64,000 nt of DNA, taken from the NCBI RefSeq assembly GCF_020883495.1, contig NZ_CP086610.1:3179001-3243000 (forward strand), read 5' to 3'. Each line of letters begins with the position of its first letter. The first letter of the stretch is position 1. The translations under genes were made by a program, and so were the position numbers. The stretch comes from Shinella zoogloeoides (GTDB taxonomy: Bacteria > Pseudomonadota > Alphaproteobacteria > Rhizobiales > Rhizobiaceae). The notes beneath the pieces were generated by a model. It searched no databases and was not told the origin of the DNA. It was given only the letters and a program-made list of their open reading frames with translations. This document shows, one piece after another, positions 40,153-50,687 of this stretch.

Positions 40153-40200
40153 GGTTCTCTGCGGGCGCCGCCCGCCTCCCGAACGATCGTGTTGTGACTG

Positions 40201-40219
40201 CCCGGCACATCCTGCCGGG
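40201..40219 (-). other. Intercistronic hairpin 1 between sucD and sucA
   Basis: CCCGGCA (40201-40207) pairs with TGCCGGG (40213-40219) around CATCC. It is the nearer to sucA of two consecutive stems in this gap and lacks a T-run. Confidence 0.5.
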
Positions 40220-40229
40220 AAGAGCCAGA

Positions 40230-40253
40230 GAGGCCGGCGTTTCAGCCGGCCTC
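40230..40253 (-). other. Intercistronic hairpin 2 between sucD and sucA
   Basis: GAGGCCGGC (40230-40238) pairs with GCCGGCCTC (40245-40253) over a 6-base loop, 16 bases after the sucD stop. With hairpin 1 it could stabilise the upstream mdh-sucCD message or partially terminate, setting different levels of SucCD and SucAB. Confidence 0.55.
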
Positions 40254-40268
40254 CCCTCGTTTCGTTTC

Positions 40269-41171
40269 TCAGCCCTTGAGGACTTCGACCAGGGTCTTGC
40301 CGAGGCGTGCCGGCGAAGGCGAAACGCGGATGCCCGCAGCTTCCATCGCCGCGATCTTGGATTCCGCATCGCCCTTGCCGCCGGAAACGACAGCGCCGGC
40401 ATGGCCCATGGTGCGGCCCTTCGGAGCGGTACGGCCCGCGATAAAGCCGGCCATCGGCTTCTTGCGGCCCTTCTTGGCTTCGTCGATGAGGAACTGCGCC
40501 GCATCTTCTTCGGCCGAACCGCCGATTTCGCCGATCATGATGATCGAGGTCGTGGCGTCGTCGGCCAGGAACATCTCCAAGACGTCGATGAATTCGGTGC
40601 CCTTGACCGGGTCGCCGCCGATGCCGACGGCCGTCGTCTGGCCGAGGCCTTCGTTGGAGGTCTGGAAGACGGCCTCATAGGTCAGCGTGCCGGAGCGCGA
40701 GACGATGCCGACCGAACCCTTGCGGAAGATCGAGCCCGGCATGATGCCGATCTTGCACTCTTCCGGCGTCAGGATGCCGGGGCAGTTCGGGCCGAGCAGG
40801 CGCGACTTGGAACGGTCGAGGCGGGCCTTGACGCGCACCATGTCGGCAACCGGGATGCCTTCGGTGATGCAGGTGATGAACGGGATTTCCGCATCGATCG
40901 CCTCGATGATCGCGTCCGCGGCACCTGCCGGCGGAACGTAGATCACGGATGCGTCCGCGCCGGTCTTCTCACGGCCTTCGGCGACGGAGGCGAAGATCGG
41001 CAGGCTTTCGCCCTTGGAGCCGGTCCAGGTTTCGCCGCCCTTCTTCGGGTGGATGCCGCCGACCATCTGCGTGCCGTAATAGGCGAGCGCCTGTTCGGTG
41101 TGGAAGGTGCCGGTCTTGCCGGTCAGGCCCTGAACGAGGACCTTGGTGTTCTTGTTGACGAGAATCGACAT
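40269..41171 (-). CDS. sucD: Succinyl-CoA synthetase subunit alpha
   Basis: 300 residues. CoA- and ADP/GDP-linked subunit, with the phosphorylated histidine in [17 protein letters not shown] at H257. The CoA-binding N-terminus is [36 protein letters not shown], and [20 protein letters not shown] is near 125. The start at 41171 is the family start. SucD ends 116 bases before sucA and begins 17 bases after sucC. Confidence 0.98.
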   Translation of the reverse strand: MSILVNKNTKVLVQGLTGKTGTFHTEQALAYYGTQMVGGIHPKKGGETWTGSKGESLPIFASVAEGREKTGADASVIYVPPAGAADAIIEAIDAEIPFITCITEGIPVADMVRVKARLDRSKSRLLGPNCPGILTPEECKIGIMPGSIFRKGSVGIVSRSGTLTYEAVFQTSNEGLGQTTAVGIGGDPVKGTEFIDVLEMFLADDATTSIIMIGEIGGSAEEDAAQFLIDEAKKGRKKPMAGFIAGRTAPKGRTMGHAGAVVSGGKGDAESKIAAMEAAGIRVSPSPARLGKTLVEVLKG

Positions 41172-41188
41172 GAGGTCAGGTCCTTCAG

Positions 41189-42382
41189 TTAGCCGTTGAT
41201 CGCGGCGACGATCTTCTTGGCGGCGTCGTCCAGATCGTCGGCGGCGGTGATCGCCAGGCCGGATTCGTTCAGGATCTTCTTGCCAAGCTCGACATTCGTG
41301 CCTTCGAGGCGAACGACCAGCGGAACCTTGAGGCCGACTTCCTGCACGGCCGCAACGACACCCTCGGCGATGACATCGCACTTCATGATACCGCCGAAGA
41401 TGTTGACGAGGATGCCCTCGACCTTCGGGTCGGCCGTGATGATCTTGAAGGCAGCCGCAACCTTCTCCTTGCCGGCGCCGCCGCCGACGTCGCAGAAGTT
41501 CGCCGGTTCCTTGCCGTAAAGCTTGATGATGTCCATCGTCGCCATGGCAAGGCCTGCGCCGTTGACCATGCAGCCGATATTGCCGTCGAGCGCCACATAG
41601 GCGAGATCCCACTTGGAGGCCTCGATTTCCTTGGCGTCTTCCTCGGTCTCGTCGCGCAGCGCCTTGATGTCGTCGTGGCGGAACAGGGCGTTGCCGTCGA
41701 AGGAGACCTTGGCGTCGAGAACGCGCATGCGGCCGTTCTTCATGACGATCAGCGGGTTGATCTCGAGCAGGCTCATGTCCTTCTCGACGAAGGCCTTGTA
41801 GAGGATCGGGAAGAGCTTTTCGGCATCGGCCTTGGCTTCGCCGTCGAGCTTGAGAGCTGCCGTCAGCTTGGCAAGGTCGTCGGCGGTGACGCCGGCTTCC
41901 GGGTTGATCGCGACGTTGACGATCTTTTCCGGCGTGTCATGCGCAACGGCCTCGATGTCCATGCCGCCTTCCGTCGAGACGACGAAGGCGACTTGGCCGA
42001 CCGAGCGGTCGACGAGCAGCGACAGGTAAAGTTCGCGGTCGATGTCCGCGCCGTCCTCGATATAGAGGCGGTTCACCTGCTTGCCGGCGGGGCCGGTCTG
42101 CGCGGTGACGAGCGTATGCCCAAGCATTTCCTTGGCGTGGGCCTTGGCCTCCTCAATGGAGAAGGCGAGGCGCACGCCGCCCTTGGCGTCGGGGCCGAGT
42201 TCCTTGAACTTGCCCTTGCCGCGGCCGCCGGCGTGGATCTGGCTCTTGACCACGTAGAGCGGGCCGGGCAGCGACTTGGCAGCCGCTTCCGCCTCGTCCG
42301 CGGAAAAGATCGCGACGCCTTCGGCGACCGGCGCGCCAAAGCTCTTGAGCAGAGCCTTGGCCTGATATTCATGAATGTTCAT
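41189..42382 (-). CDS. sucC: Succinyl-CoA synthetase subunit beta
   Basis: 397 residues with an ATP-grasp N-terminal part ([39 protein letters not shown]) and the C-terminal CoA-ligase part ([38 protein letters not shown]). It forms the nucleotide-binding half of succinyl-CoA synthetase with SucD, making ATP or GTP in the TCA cycle. It starts 26 bases after mdh. Confidence 0.98.
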   Translation of the reverse strand: MNIHEYQAKALLKSFGAPVAEGVAIFSADEAEAAAKSLPGPLYVVKSQIHAGGRGKGKFKELGPDAKGGVRLAFSIEEAKAHAKEMLGHTLVTAQTGPAGKQVNRLYIEDGADIDRELYLSLLVDRSVGQVAFVVSTEGGMDIEAVAHDTPEKIVNVAINPEAGVTADDLAKLTAALKLDGEAKADAEKLFPILYKAFVEKDMSLLEINPLIVMKNGRMRVLDAKVSFDGNALFRHDDIKALRDETEEDAKEIEASKWDLAYVALDGNIGCMVNGAGLAMATMDIIKLYGKEPANFCDVGGGAGKEKVAAAFKIITADPKVEGILVNIFGGIMKCDVIAEGVVAAVQEVGLKVPLVVRLEGTNVELGKKILNESGLAITAADDLDDAAKKIVAAING

Positions 42383-42408
42383 CGGGAAAATCCTGTCTGG
42401 CTACCGGA

Positions 42409-43440
<1,032 letters not shown>

Positions 43441-43466
43441 TTACGCTTCCTATGTTAAAAATTCAA

Positions 43467-43494
43467 TACATACTTTTGGATCGAAGATTTTCAA
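43467..43494 (-). promoter_or_regulatory. Possible promoter of the mdh-suc operon
   Basis: On the minus strand TTGAAA (43494-43489) and TATGTA (43472-43467) are 16 bases apart in a markedly AT-rich stretch, about 95 bases before the mdh start. The -10 match is only partial, so this is tentative. Confidence 0.35.
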
Positions 43495-43504
43495 TCGGTT
43501 AGAT

Positions 43505-43534
43505 GTAAAAATTCTTACGTAAACGTAAGAATTT
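43505..43534 (-). terminator. AT-rich perfect palindrome between zapE and mdh: terminator or operator
   Basis: AAATTCTTACGT (43509-43520) and ACGTAAGAATTT (43523-43534) are perfect 12-base arms around AA. On the minus strand the second arm runs into TTTTT, so it could terminate zapE, 15 bases after its stop. It also lies just upstream of the likely mdh promoter and could equally be a repressor or activator site. Confidence 0.5.
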
Positions 43535-43548
43535 CCGTCACGCTTCCG

Positions 43549-44730
43549 TCACTTTCCATCATATCGCGCCTTGTGGTCGGCAAGATATTCCGTGCTGCGG
43601 ATCTCGATGAGGCGCGAGACCGTGCGATCGAACTCGAAGCCTTCCGTGCCCTTGCGGGTCACAAGCAGGCCTTCCGGCGCAGCCGCCGCAGACGCAAAGA
43701 GGCGTGCGCGGTGATCGTAGATCGTGTCGATAAGATTGATGAAACGCTTCGTCTCGTTGCGCCGCTCGGCTCCGAGCAAGGGGATGTGGTCGACGAACAG
43801 CGTATCGTAATGCGCGAGGATTTCGAGATAATCCGCCGCCCCGAGCGGCCGCTCGCAAAGGTCGGTAAATGAGAAGCGCGCGGCACGCCCCGCCGCCTGC
43901 GGCACGACGATGGTGCGACCACGGAAGGAGATCGTCGCAGGGGCCACGTCCCTGCCGGCCGTCTCACGCCGCCAGGCCGCATCCATCGCCCTGTCGGCCT
44001 CGTCGCCGAGCGGATGGCGGAACACCGGCAGGCCGCTGTCCTTCTCGAGGCGATAGTCCGTCAGGGAATCCAGCGGCACGATCTCGACATGGCGTTTCAG
44101 GAGATCGACGAAGGGCAGGAAAAGGCCGCGATTGAGGCCGTCCTTGTAGAGATTGTCCGGCTCCACATTGGAGGTCGCGACGAGGATGCAGCCACGCTGG
44201 AACAGTTCGCCGAACAACCGCGATAGGATCATCGCATCGGCGATGTCCGTCACCGAGAATTCGTCGAAGCAGAGAAGCCGCGCCTCCTCGATGAGGCTTG
44301 CAGCGACCGGCGGCACGGGATCGGCCTGCTTCGTCTCGCCGTTCTTCAGCTTCTGGCGATGCTTGTGGATGCGGTCGTGCACATCCGCCATGAATTCATG
44401 GAAATGCGCCCGGCGCTTGCGCTTGACCGGCGCCAGCTCGAAGAACATGTCCATGAGCATGGTCTTGCCGCGTCCGACACCGCCATGGATGTAGAGGCCC
44501 TTGGGGGCGCTCGCGCTTTCGGGCTTGCGGGAAGCGAAGAGCCAGCCGAGCGCGCTCGACTTGCGCGCTGGGCGCTGGGCGTGAACCTCGCCGAGCAGCC
44601 GGTCGAACCGCACCGCCATCGCCCTCTGCGCGGGGTCCGGCTTCAGCTCGCCGCTTGCAACGAGGGCTTCCAGCCTATCCGAAACGCCATGGTCCGGGTG
44701 TGTCGAAACCCTGTCCCAGTCCTTGCCCAT
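43549..44730 (-). CDS. zapE: Cell division protein ZapE (AFG1-like ATPase)
   Basis: 393 residues. AAA+ ATPase with Walker A GGVGRGKT at 83-90 and Walker B LLCFDEF at 152-158, followed by sensor region ATSNVEPDNLYKDGLNRGLFLPFVDLL. The family-specific RAARFSFTDLCERPLGAADYLEIL and FINLIDTIYD segments are present. ZapE interacts with FtsZ in E. coli; the mitochondrial relative AFG1/LACE1 assists respiratory protein turnover. Either reading fits its place upstream of mdh and downstream of sdh genes. Complete. Confidence 0.94.
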   Translation of the reverse strand: MGKDWDRVSTHPDHGVSDRLEALVASGELKPDPAQRAMAVRFDRLLGEVHAQRPARKSSALGWLFASRKPESASAPKGLYIHGGVGRGKTMLMDMFFELAPVKRKRRAHFHEFMADVHDRIHKHRQKLKNGETKQADPVPPVAASLIEEARLLCFDEFSVTDIADAMILSRLFGELFQRGCILVATSNVEPDNLYKDGLNRGLFLPFVDLLKRHVEIVPLDSLTDYRLEKDSGLPVFRHPLGDEADRAMDAAWRRETAGRDVAPATISFRGRTIVVPQAAGRAARFSFTDLCERPLGAADYLEILAHYDTLFVDHIPLLGAERRNETKRFINLIDTIYDHRARLFASAAAAPEGLLVTRKGTEGFEFDRTVSRLIEIRSTEYLADHKARYDGK

Positions 44731-44767
44731 GGGCGCAGATCATCCGTATCTGTTTCGGAAGAATGGC

Positions 44768-45301
44768 TCAGCGCGACAGGCTGACGGGCTGGCCGGAATT
44801 GGTCGAGCCGTCGAAGCGGGAATCGGCCGTCTTGTAGAGACGGGCGATGGCGTTGCCGTCGCGGTCCTTCAGGACGACCTGCTTGCCGGCCACTTCCCAG
44901 GAGCCCATCGCCGTCAGCTCGCCCGCGCAGCCGCGCGTGCCGCCGCGCGAACCGCTGCCGAGATTGGTGAGCGTCAGGAACATGTCGCAGGAGGACGGGC
45001 CGTTCGCCACGCGCCAGTTGCCGACCATGGATTCCTTCTTGACGTCGAGCGCCGTGGCGGCCGCCGCCGTATCGCCGGTGCCCGTCGCCATGGCCGTATC
45101 GGTCGTCGGCTTGTCCGGGAACTGGCTGGTCGTGCTGGTCGTCGGATCGGGAAGCTGGCTCGAGGCGACCGCGCCGACCGGCTGGGCCTGCAGCGGCGTG
45201 AGGTTCGGCTGCGTATTGACGCTGTCCATCGACGCGGTGCGCTGGCAGCCGGCAAGTGCAAGCGCCATCATCAGTCCGCCTGCAACATGGTGAATCCGCA
45301 T
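44768..45301 (-). CDS. Lipoprotein of the AprI/Inh metalloprotease-inhibitor family
   Basis: 177 residues. A lipoprotein signal ends in LALAGC, so the mature protein starts at a lipidated cysteine near residue 19. A low-complexity Thr/Pro/Ala linker spans 30-75. The C-terminal domain has [52 protein letters not shown] and a final SGQPVSLSR, matching the AprI/Inh (and Omp10/Omp19-like) beta-barrel inhibitors. It probably protects the envelope from proteases. ATG 45301 follows GGGAG at seven bases. No metalloprotease gene is adjacent. Confidence 0.85.
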   Translation of the reverse strand: MRIHHVAGGLMMALALAGCQRTASMDSVNTQPNLTPLQAQPVGAVASSQLPDPTTSTTSQFPDKPTTDTAMATGTGDTAAAATALDVKKESMVGNWRVANGPSSCDMFLTLTNLGSGSRGGTRGCAGELTAMGSWEVAGKQVVLKDRDGNAIARLYKTADSRFDGSTNSGQPVSLSR

Positions 45302-45386
45302 CTCGTTACTCCCGATCATCTGCCCGATACTGCTGCCCTGCAGCAATTCCCGCCGAATTAACGTGAATCGCCCGCACGAATCAAGA

Positions 45387-45411
45387 CGAAACGGCCCGAT
45401 TGTCCGGGCCG
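45387..45411 (-). terminator. Terminator of sdhCDAB
   Basis: CGGCCCG (45392-45398) pairs with CGGGCCG (45405-45411) over a 6-base loop, and the minus strand continues into TTTCGTC. It lies 35 bases after the sdhB stop. Confidence 0.65.
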
Positions 45412-45445
45412 CCTCCTCACGTTTCGTGAACGCTGCTTATGTAGG

Positions 45446-46225
45446 TCAGAGCCGGCGCTCGACCAGCATCTTCTTGATTTCGCCGATCGCCTTGGCCGGA
45501 TTGAGACCCTTCGGGCAGGCCTGGGCGCAATTCATGATCGTGTGGCAGCGATAAAGGCGGAAGGGATCCTCGAGATTGTCGAGGCGCTCGCCCGTCGCTT
45601 CGTCGCGGCTGTCGATCAGCCAGCGATAGGCCTGCAGCAGTACGGCGGGGCCGAGATAACGGTCGCCGTTCCACCAGTAGCTCGGACAGGAGGTCGAGCA
45701 GCAGGCGCACAGGATGCACTCATAGAGGCCGTCGAGCTTGAGGCGGTCCTCATGGCTCTGCTTCCATTCCTTGGCCGGCGTCGGCGACACGGTCTTCAGC
45801 CACGGCTCGATGGAGCGGTGCTGGGCATAGAAGTTCGTAAGATCAGGAACGAGGTCCTTCACCACCGGCATATGCGGCAGCGGATAGACCTTCACGGTGC
45901 CCTTCACCTCGTCCATGCCCTTGGTGCAGGCGAGCGTGTTGGTGCCGTCGATATTCATGGCGCAGGAGCCGCAGATGCCTTCGCGGCAGGAGCGGCGCAG
46001 CGTCAGCGTCGGGTCGATCTTGTTCTTGATGTAGAGCAGCGCATCGAGAACCATCGGGCCGCAATCGTCGACGTCGATGTAGAACGTGTCGATCGACGGG
46101 TTCTTTCCGTCGTCCGGGTTCCAGCGGTAGATGCGGAATTCGCGGGTATTCGTGGCCCCGTCCGGCTTCGGCCAGACCTTGCCCTCGGTCATCTGCGAAT
46201 TTTTCGGGAGAGCGAGTTCAACCAT
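45446..46225 (-). CDS. sdhB: Succinate dehydrogenase iron-sulfur subunit
   Basis: 259 residues. The 2Fe-2S site [15 protein letters not shown] with upstream/downstream cysteines precedes the 4Fe-4S and 3Fe-4S sites [19 protein letters not shown] and [21 protein letters not shown]. It passes electrons from SdhA to ubiquinone. AGGAGAACAGG precedes the ATG. Eighteen bases after sdhA; last gene of the operon. Confidence 0.98.
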   Translation of the reverse strand: MVELALPKNSQMTEGKVWPKPDGATNTREFRIYRWNPDDGKNPSIDTFYIDVDDCGPMVLDALLYIKNKIDPTLTLRRSCREGICGSCAMNIDGTNTLACTKGMDEVKGTVKVYPLPHMPVVKDLVPDLTNFYAQHRSIEPWLKTVSPTPAKEWKQSHEDRLKLDGLYECILCACCSTSCPSYWWNGDRYLGPAVLLQAYRWLIDSRDEATGERLDNLEDPFRLYRCHTIMNCAQACPKGLNPAKAIGEIKKMLVERRL

Positions 46226-46243
46226 GTCCTGTTCTCCTCGATC

Positions 46244-48085
46244 TTAGTAGACGCGGGCCTTCGGCTCGATCTTCTTGGGATCGATGCCGTCGGCGATGAG
46301 GTCGGTATGCACCGGGCGGTAGTCGAGCGTGACGTCGCCCGCCTCGTTGACCCAGGACAGCGTGTGCTTGCGCCAGTTGACGTCGTCGCGGCCGCCGAGC
46401 GGGCCGGTCGCATAGTCCTCGCGGGCATGCGAGCCGCGGCTCTCCTTGCGGGCCTCGGCGCCGTAGACGGTCGTGATGGCGTTGGCCATCAGGTTTTCCA
46501 GCTCCAGCGTCTCGACGAGGTCGGAGTTCCAGATCATCGAGCGGTCGGTGACCTTGATGTCCGGCAGTTCCTTCCAGATTTCGCTCATGCGCTTGCAGCC
46601 GCTTTCCAGCGATTCCTGCGTGCGGAACACGGCGGCGTCTTCCTGCATGGTGCGCTGCATCTTGTCGCGCAGGATCGCCGTCGGCGTGCCGCCATTGGCG
46701 TTCCGCAGGCGATCGAAGCGGTCCATGATCTTGTCGCAGGCGGCAATGTCGAGCGCCGGGATCGGGGAAGCGCGGTCGATGACCTGGCCGGCGCGGATGG
46801 CGGCGGCGCGGCCGAAGACCACGAGGTCGATCAGCGAGTTGGAGCCGAGGCGGTTGGCGCCGTGCACCGAGGCGCAGCCCGCTTCGCCTACGGCCATCAG
46901 GCCGGGCGCGATGCGTTCCGGGTTCTGGGCATCGGCGTTCAGCACTTCGCCCCAGTAGTTCGTCGGAATGCCGCCCATGTTGTAGTGAACGGTCGGCAGG
47001 ACCGGGATCGGCTCGCGCGTCACGTCGACGCCCGCAAAGATCTTGGCGCTCTCGGAGATGCCCGGCAGGCGCTCGTGCAGAACGGCCGGATCGAGATGGT
47101 CGAGATGCAGGAAGATGTGGTCCTTGTTCTTGCCGACGCCGCGGCCTTCGCGGATTTCCATCGTCATGCAGCGCGAGACGACGTCGCGCGAGGCAAGGTC
47201 CTTGGCCGACGGCGCATAGCGCTCCATGAAGCGCTCGCCCTCGGAATTGACGAGATAACCGCCCTCGCCACGCGCGCCCTCGGTGATCAGGCAGCCCGCG
47301 CCGTAAATGCCGGTCGGGTGGAACTGGACGAATTCCATGTCCTGCAACGGCAGGCCGGCGCGTGCGATCATGCCGCCGCCGTCGCCCGTGCAGGTATGCG
47401 CCGAGGTGGCGGAGAAATAGGCGCGGCCGTAGCCGCCGGTCGCCAGAACCACCATCTTGGCGGCGAAGCGGTGGATCGTGCCGTCATCGAGGTTCCAGGC
47501 GACGACGCCGGTGCAGCGGCCATCGGCCGACATGATCAGGTCGAGCGCGAAATACTCGATGAAGAATTCCGCATTGTTGCGCAGCGACTGGCCGTAGAGC
47601 GTGTGCAGGATGGCGTGGCCGGTGCGGTCGGCGGCGGCGCAGGTGCGCTGCACCGGCGGGCCTTCGCCGTAGTTCTGCATATGGCCGCCGAACGGGCGCT
47701 GGTAGATCTTGCCTTCCGCATTGCGCGAGAAGGGTACGCCGTAATGCTCCAGCTCATAGACAGCCTTGGGCGCTTCCATGGCGAGATACTGCATGGCGTC
47801 GACGTCGCCGAGCCAGTCGGACCCCTTGACGGTGTCGTAGAGGTGCCACTGCCAGCTATCCGGCGTCATGTTCTGCAGCGAGGCGGCGATGCCGCCCTGC
47901 GCGGCGACGGTGTGCGAGCGCGTCGGGAAGACCTTGGTGATGCAGGCCGTCTTGAGGCCCTGCTCGGCCATGCCGAGCGTGGCGCGAAGACCCGCGCCGC
48001 CGGCGCCGACGACGATCACGTCGAAGGAATGGTCCACATAGGTATAGGCTTTGCCGTTGGCCGCCGGGGAGGAGATCGCTGCCAT
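46244..48085 (-). CDS. sdhA: Succinate dehydrogenase flavoprotein subunit
   Basis: 613 residues. FAD loop [21 protein letters not shown] is at 24-44, and the covalent FAD histidine H58 lies in [11 protein letters not shown]. Active-site segments include [27 protein letters not shown] and the C-terminal [14 protein letters not shown]. Oxidises succinate to fumarate. Six bases after sdhD. Confidence 0.98.
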   Translation of the reverse strand: MAAISSPAANGKAYTYVDHSFDVIVVGAGGAGLRATLGMAEQGLKTACITKVFPTRSHTVAAQGGIAASLQNMTPDSWQWHLYDTVKGSDWLGDVDAMQYLAMEAPKAVYELEHYGVPFSRNAEGKIYQRPFGGHMQNYGEGPPVQRTCAAADRTGHAILHTLYGQSLRNNAEFFIEYFALDLIMSADGRCTGVVAWNLDDGTIHRFAAKMVVLATGGYGRAYFSATSAHTCTGDGGGMIARAGLPLQDMEFVQFHPTGIYGAGCLITEGARGEGGYLVNSEGERFMERYAPSAKDLASRDVVSRCMTMEIREGRGVGKNKDHIFLHLDHLDPAVLHERLPGISESAKIFAGVDVTREPIPVLPTVHYNMGGIPTNYWGEVLNADAQNPERIAPGLMAVGEAGCASVHGANRLGSNSLIDLVVFGRAAAIRAGQVIDRASPIPALDIAACDKIMDRFDRLRNANGGTPTAILRDKMQRTMQEDAAVFRTQESLESGCKRMSEIWKELPDIKVTDRSMIWNSDLVETLELENLMANAITTVYGAEARKESRGSHAREDYATGPLGGRDDVNWRKHTLSWVNEAGDVTLDYRPVHTDLIADGIDPKKIEPKARVY

Positions 48086-48091
48086 GGTGAA

Positions 48092-48472
48092 TTATCCTGC
48101 GAAAGCGATTTTGAGGACGGCGAAAAGACAGAGCCCGCCGACGAGGATCGCGAAGAAGGTGTTGAGCATGAGGAGACCGATCTTCACGCCTTCCGCATGC
48201 ACATAGTCCTCGATGATGACCTGCATGCCGAGCTTCATGTGAATGAGGCCGGAAATGACGACGAGGCCCATGAGGACGGCGACGACGGGATGCGACAGCG
48301 CCGCCGTCACTTCCGCATAGGACGCACCGTTGTAGCAGATGAGGAAGCCGACGAAGAACAGCATCAGCGGAACGTTGGCGACGGCCGTCAGGCGCTGGCG
48401 CCAGAAATGCTCCGTGCCGTCCTTTGCCGAGCCGAGGCCGCGAACCTTGCCGAGGGGCGTGCGCATATCCAT
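48092..48472 (-). CDS. sdhD: Succinate dehydrogenase membrane anchor subunit
   Basis: 126 residues, three hydrophobic helices near 31-50, 58-78 and 96-122. [13 protein letters not shown] opens the family and [18 protein letters not shown] contains the heme/quinone-site histidines. Anchors SdhAB in the inner membrane with SdhC. AGGAGAG precedes ATG 48472. Confidence 0.95.
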   Translation of the reverse strand: MDMRTPLGKVRGLGSAKDGTEHFWRQRLTAVANVPLMLFFVGFLICYNGASYAEVTAALSHPVVAVLMGLVVISGLIHMKLGMQVIIEDYVHAEGVKIGLLMLNTFFAILVGGLCLFAVLKIAFAG

Positions 48473-48482
48473 GGGTCTCTCC

Positions 48483-48875
48483 TCAGCGCGCCAGATAGCC
48501 GACGACCCAGACCAGCACCGTCAGGGCGACGGAGACGACCGGGGTCACGATGGCGAGCTTGGTATTGAAGTGCTTCTCATAGCCGCGGCCCATGTCCCAC
48601 ATGAAGTGGCGAAGGCCGCCGAGCATGTGGTGCAGCAGCGCCCAGGTGTAGCCGAAGAGGATGAGACGGCCGATCCAGGTGCCGAAGAACCAGCTTACCC
48701 AGTCGAAATAGGCCTCGCCCGTCGCCGCCGCGATCAGCCACCAGGCGACGAGGACGGTACCGAAATAGAGCGCGCCGCCGGTGATGCGGTGCACGATGGA
48801 CATGACCATCGTCGGGATCGGCTTGTAAACCTGGAGATGCGGCGAAAGCGGCCGGCTTCGAGTGACATTCGTCAT
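48483..48875 (-). CDS. sdhC: Succinate dehydrogenase cytochrome b556 subunit
   Basis: 130 residues with three helices. [32 protein letters not shown] is the family signature near 6-37, and [17 protein letters not shown] near 88-105 carries the heme-b histidine. First gene of sdhCDAB; GTGAGG lies five bases before the start. The 10-base gap to sdhD supports co-translation. Confidence 0.96.
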   Translation of the reverse strand: MTNVTRSRPLSPHLQVYKPIPTMVMSIVHRITGGALYFGTVLVAWWLIAAATGEAYFDWVSWFFGTWIGRLILFGYTWALLHHMLGGLRHFMWDMGRGYEKHFNTKLAIVTPVVSVALTVLVWVVGYLAR

Positions 48876-49175
48876 CTGAACCTCACGGAACCCCGGAGAG
48901 CCAAAACTGGACCGATTTTCTCCGGAATTGCAAATATGTTGTGCACAATGCAGTGATTGCGACGTTTAATCACCGGAAAGCGGAACCACAAGCCTTCTTG
49001 CAGTGCAAAATGAATTTAATCGATTAGACGGCCTCCTGCCTCCGTCCCGTTCCGGCGCACCCGCCGCACGTTAACCAAACGCGGAAAATCCCCAATCGAA
49101 TCCGTGACTTTTGCGGCTTTCTGCCTCATCCTGCCGTTAAGGATTTGTTAAGCATAACCCGGAAGGCAGGACAGA
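48876..49175. other. Divergent promoter region between sdhC and the His-rich secreted protein
   Basis: Exactly 300 bases without a gene, AT-richer than its surroundings. It must contain the sdhCDAB promoter (not placed with confidence) and holds an exact TTAA-N7-TTAA site (49137-49151) plus a TTAACC half-site at 49071. Confidence 0.55.
49137..49151. promoter_or_regulatory. CtrA-type site TTAA-N7-TTAA
   Basis: TTAA (49137-49140), seven bases, TTAA (49148-49151): an exact match to the cell-cycle regulator CtrA consensus core, 24 bases before the start of the secreted His-rich protein. A lone TTAACC half-site is at 49071. Confidence 0.5.
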
Positions 49176-49607
49176 ATGACTCTGTTATCCGCGCTCCGTG
49201 CGACCAAAGTCTTAGGGCTTGCGGTCGCGCTTGTCGCAGGCGGCATGACGGCCGCTGACGCCGGTGACGGTTGGGGCTCCTCCCGCCATCACGGCCATCA
49301 CCATCGCTCCAAGTGGCTGCCGAGCATCGAATTGCCGGGCCATGGCGGACGCCTCGAGACCGTATTCCACTCCGGCGGGGAGGCGCGGCAGGGTTGGCGG
49401 GACAACGGGATGCGCATCGGCGTCTTCCCGGCCTATCACCTGCGCGCCGACAGCATCACCATCTATGTCGGCGATACCGATGCGATCGATTGGAGAACGA
49501 GGCGGGAAGCATCCCGCAGGAGCGAGCCGAAGGTCATCACCGTAGCGCCCGGCCAGAACGATTGCTCGTGGGAAGCCGGGGTCTGCGTCATTCGCCCGAA
49601 CTGGTGA
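49176..49607 (+). CDS. Secreted His-rich protein, function unknown
   Basis: 143 residues. A signal peptide (residues about 1-29, ending ADAGD) is followed by a histidine cluster HHGHHHRSKW near 37-46, which could bind metal. A globular C-terminal part has two cysteines near the end (CSWEAGVC). I recognise no family. The 3' end overlaps the convergent methyltransferase gene by 20 bases. Likely CtrA-type promoter upstream. Confidence 0.7.
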   Translation: MTLLSALRATKVLGLAVALVAGGMTAADAGDGWGSSRHHGHHHRSKWLPSIELPGHGGRLETVFHSGGEARQGWRDNGMRIGVFPAYHLRADSITIYVGDTDAIDWRTRREASRRSEPKVITVAPGQNDCSWEAGVCVIRPNW

Positions 49608-50244
49608 ACCGCCAGACGGTCGTCTTCTTGACCTCGCTGTCCTCCAGCGCCCGCGTCACCGGCACCTGATAGGTGGCGAGCGCCTCCATGCGGTCCCGCG
49701 GGCAATAGGCTCGGCCGGGATCGCCGACGAGCACCGTCGCGCCGCGCGCGGCAAGCGCCGAGAACCAGGGGATCAGCACGTCGGCAAAGTCCCGGTCGTA
49801 GAAGACGTCACCCGCCAGCACCACATCCCAGCCCGCATCGCGCCCGACAAGGTCTTCGGCTGAGCAGTCGAGAGCGACCCCGTTGAGCGCCGCATTCAGC
49901 CGGATCGCCGTCCCGCTCCAGGGATCGATATCCGCCGCCAGCACGGCGGAAGCCCCGGCCATGCGCGCGGCAATGCCGACAAGGCCGGAGCCGCTGGCGA
50001 AATCCAGCACCGTCTTTCCGGCGACAAGCTGCGGATGGTCGAGCACATGGCGGGCAAGCCCCTGCCCGCCCGCCCAGGCAAAGGCCCAGAAGGGCGGCGG
50101 CAGGCCGATCGCCTCCAGCTCTTCCTCCGTCTTCAGCCACAGGTCGTGCGCCTCGGTGGCAAGGCGCAGCCGAACCTCCGGCACATGCGGCGGCGAAAGC
50201 ACATCCGTGTTCTCGCGGATGAAGACTTCGGGGTCGGTCCTCAC
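49588..50244 (-). CDS. ETFB-lysine-methyltransferase-like SAM methyltransferase
   Basis: 218 residues. DPEVFIRENTDVLSPPHVPEVRLRLATEA and LPPPFWAFAWAGGQGLARHVLD precede motif I VLDFASGSGLVGIAARMAGA, then VLAADIDPWSGTAIRLNA and DVVLAGDVFYDRDFAD. This is the pattern of the METTL20/ETFBKMT group that methylates lysines of electron-transfer flavoprotein beta, or of ribosomal L7/L12 in bacteria. The start is GTG 50244 on family similarity, with a weak ribosome site. Confidence 0.82.
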   Translation of the reverse strand: MRTDPEVFIRENTDVLSPPHVPEVRLRLATEAHDLWLKTEEELEAIGLPPPFWAFAWAGGQGLARHVLDHPQLVAGKTVLDFASGSGLVGIAARMAGASAVLAADIDPWSGTAIRLNAALNGVALDCSAEDLVGRDAGWDVVLAGDVFYDRDFADVLIPWFSALAARGATVLVGDPGRAYCPRDRMEALATYQVPVTRALEDSEVKKTTVWRFTSSGE

Positions 50245-50249
50245 GGAAT

Positions 50250-50681
50250 TTAACGCGGCGGGTTATCGAGACCGCCCATGCGGCAGACCTCGATCCACTC
50301 CTCCTCCGTCACCGGCTGCACCGAAAGGCGCATGGAAGTGACGAGCGACATATTGGCCAGCTTCGGATTGGCCTTGATATCCTTGAGGGAAACGGGCCTG
50401 GGCATGTCGCGCACGGCGCGGATATCGACGCAGTCCCAGCGCGGGTCCTCGCCGGCCGTCGAATCCGGGTGCGACAGGGCGCAGACCTCGGTGATGCCGA
50501 CGATCTCCAGCCCCTCGTTGGAGTGGTAGAAGAAGCCCTTCTCGCCGATCTTCATGGCCCGCATGTTGTTGCGCGCCTGATAGTTGCGCACGCCGGTCCA
50601 TTCCTCGCCGGCTTCGCCGACATCCTTCTGCATCTGCCAGGACCACTTGAAGGGTTCGGACTTGTAGAGCCAGTATGCCAT
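50250..50681 (-). CDS. EVE-domain protein
   Basis: 143 residues forming one EVE domain (PUA-like fold): MAYWLYKSEPFKWSW, WTGVRNYQARNNMRAMKIGEKGFFYHSNE, GITEVCALSHPDST, then WDCVDIRAVRDMPRPVSLKDIK and MSLVTSMRLSVQPVTEEEW. EVE proteins may bind modified bases in RNA or DNA; specific role here unknown. Five bases separate it from the methyltransferase gene. Confidence 0.92.
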   Translation of the reverse strand: MAYWLYKSEPFKWSWQMQKDVGEAGEEWTGVRNYQARNNMRAMKIGEKGFFYHSNEGLEIVGITEVCALSHPDSTAGEDPRWDCVDIRAVRDMPRPVSLKDIKANPKLANMSLVTSMRLSVQPVTEEEWIEVCRMGGLDNPPR

Positions 50682-50687
50682 CGGGCC

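Noticed and set aside
37642..40197. 851-codon open frame antisense to sucA
   Set aside because: Same artefact of codon bias; no ribosome site or family resemblance.
45542..48568. 1008-codon open frame antisense to sdhB, sdhA and sdhD
   Set aside because: Spans three certain genes on the other strand; composition is the typical antisense pattern and no domain is visible.
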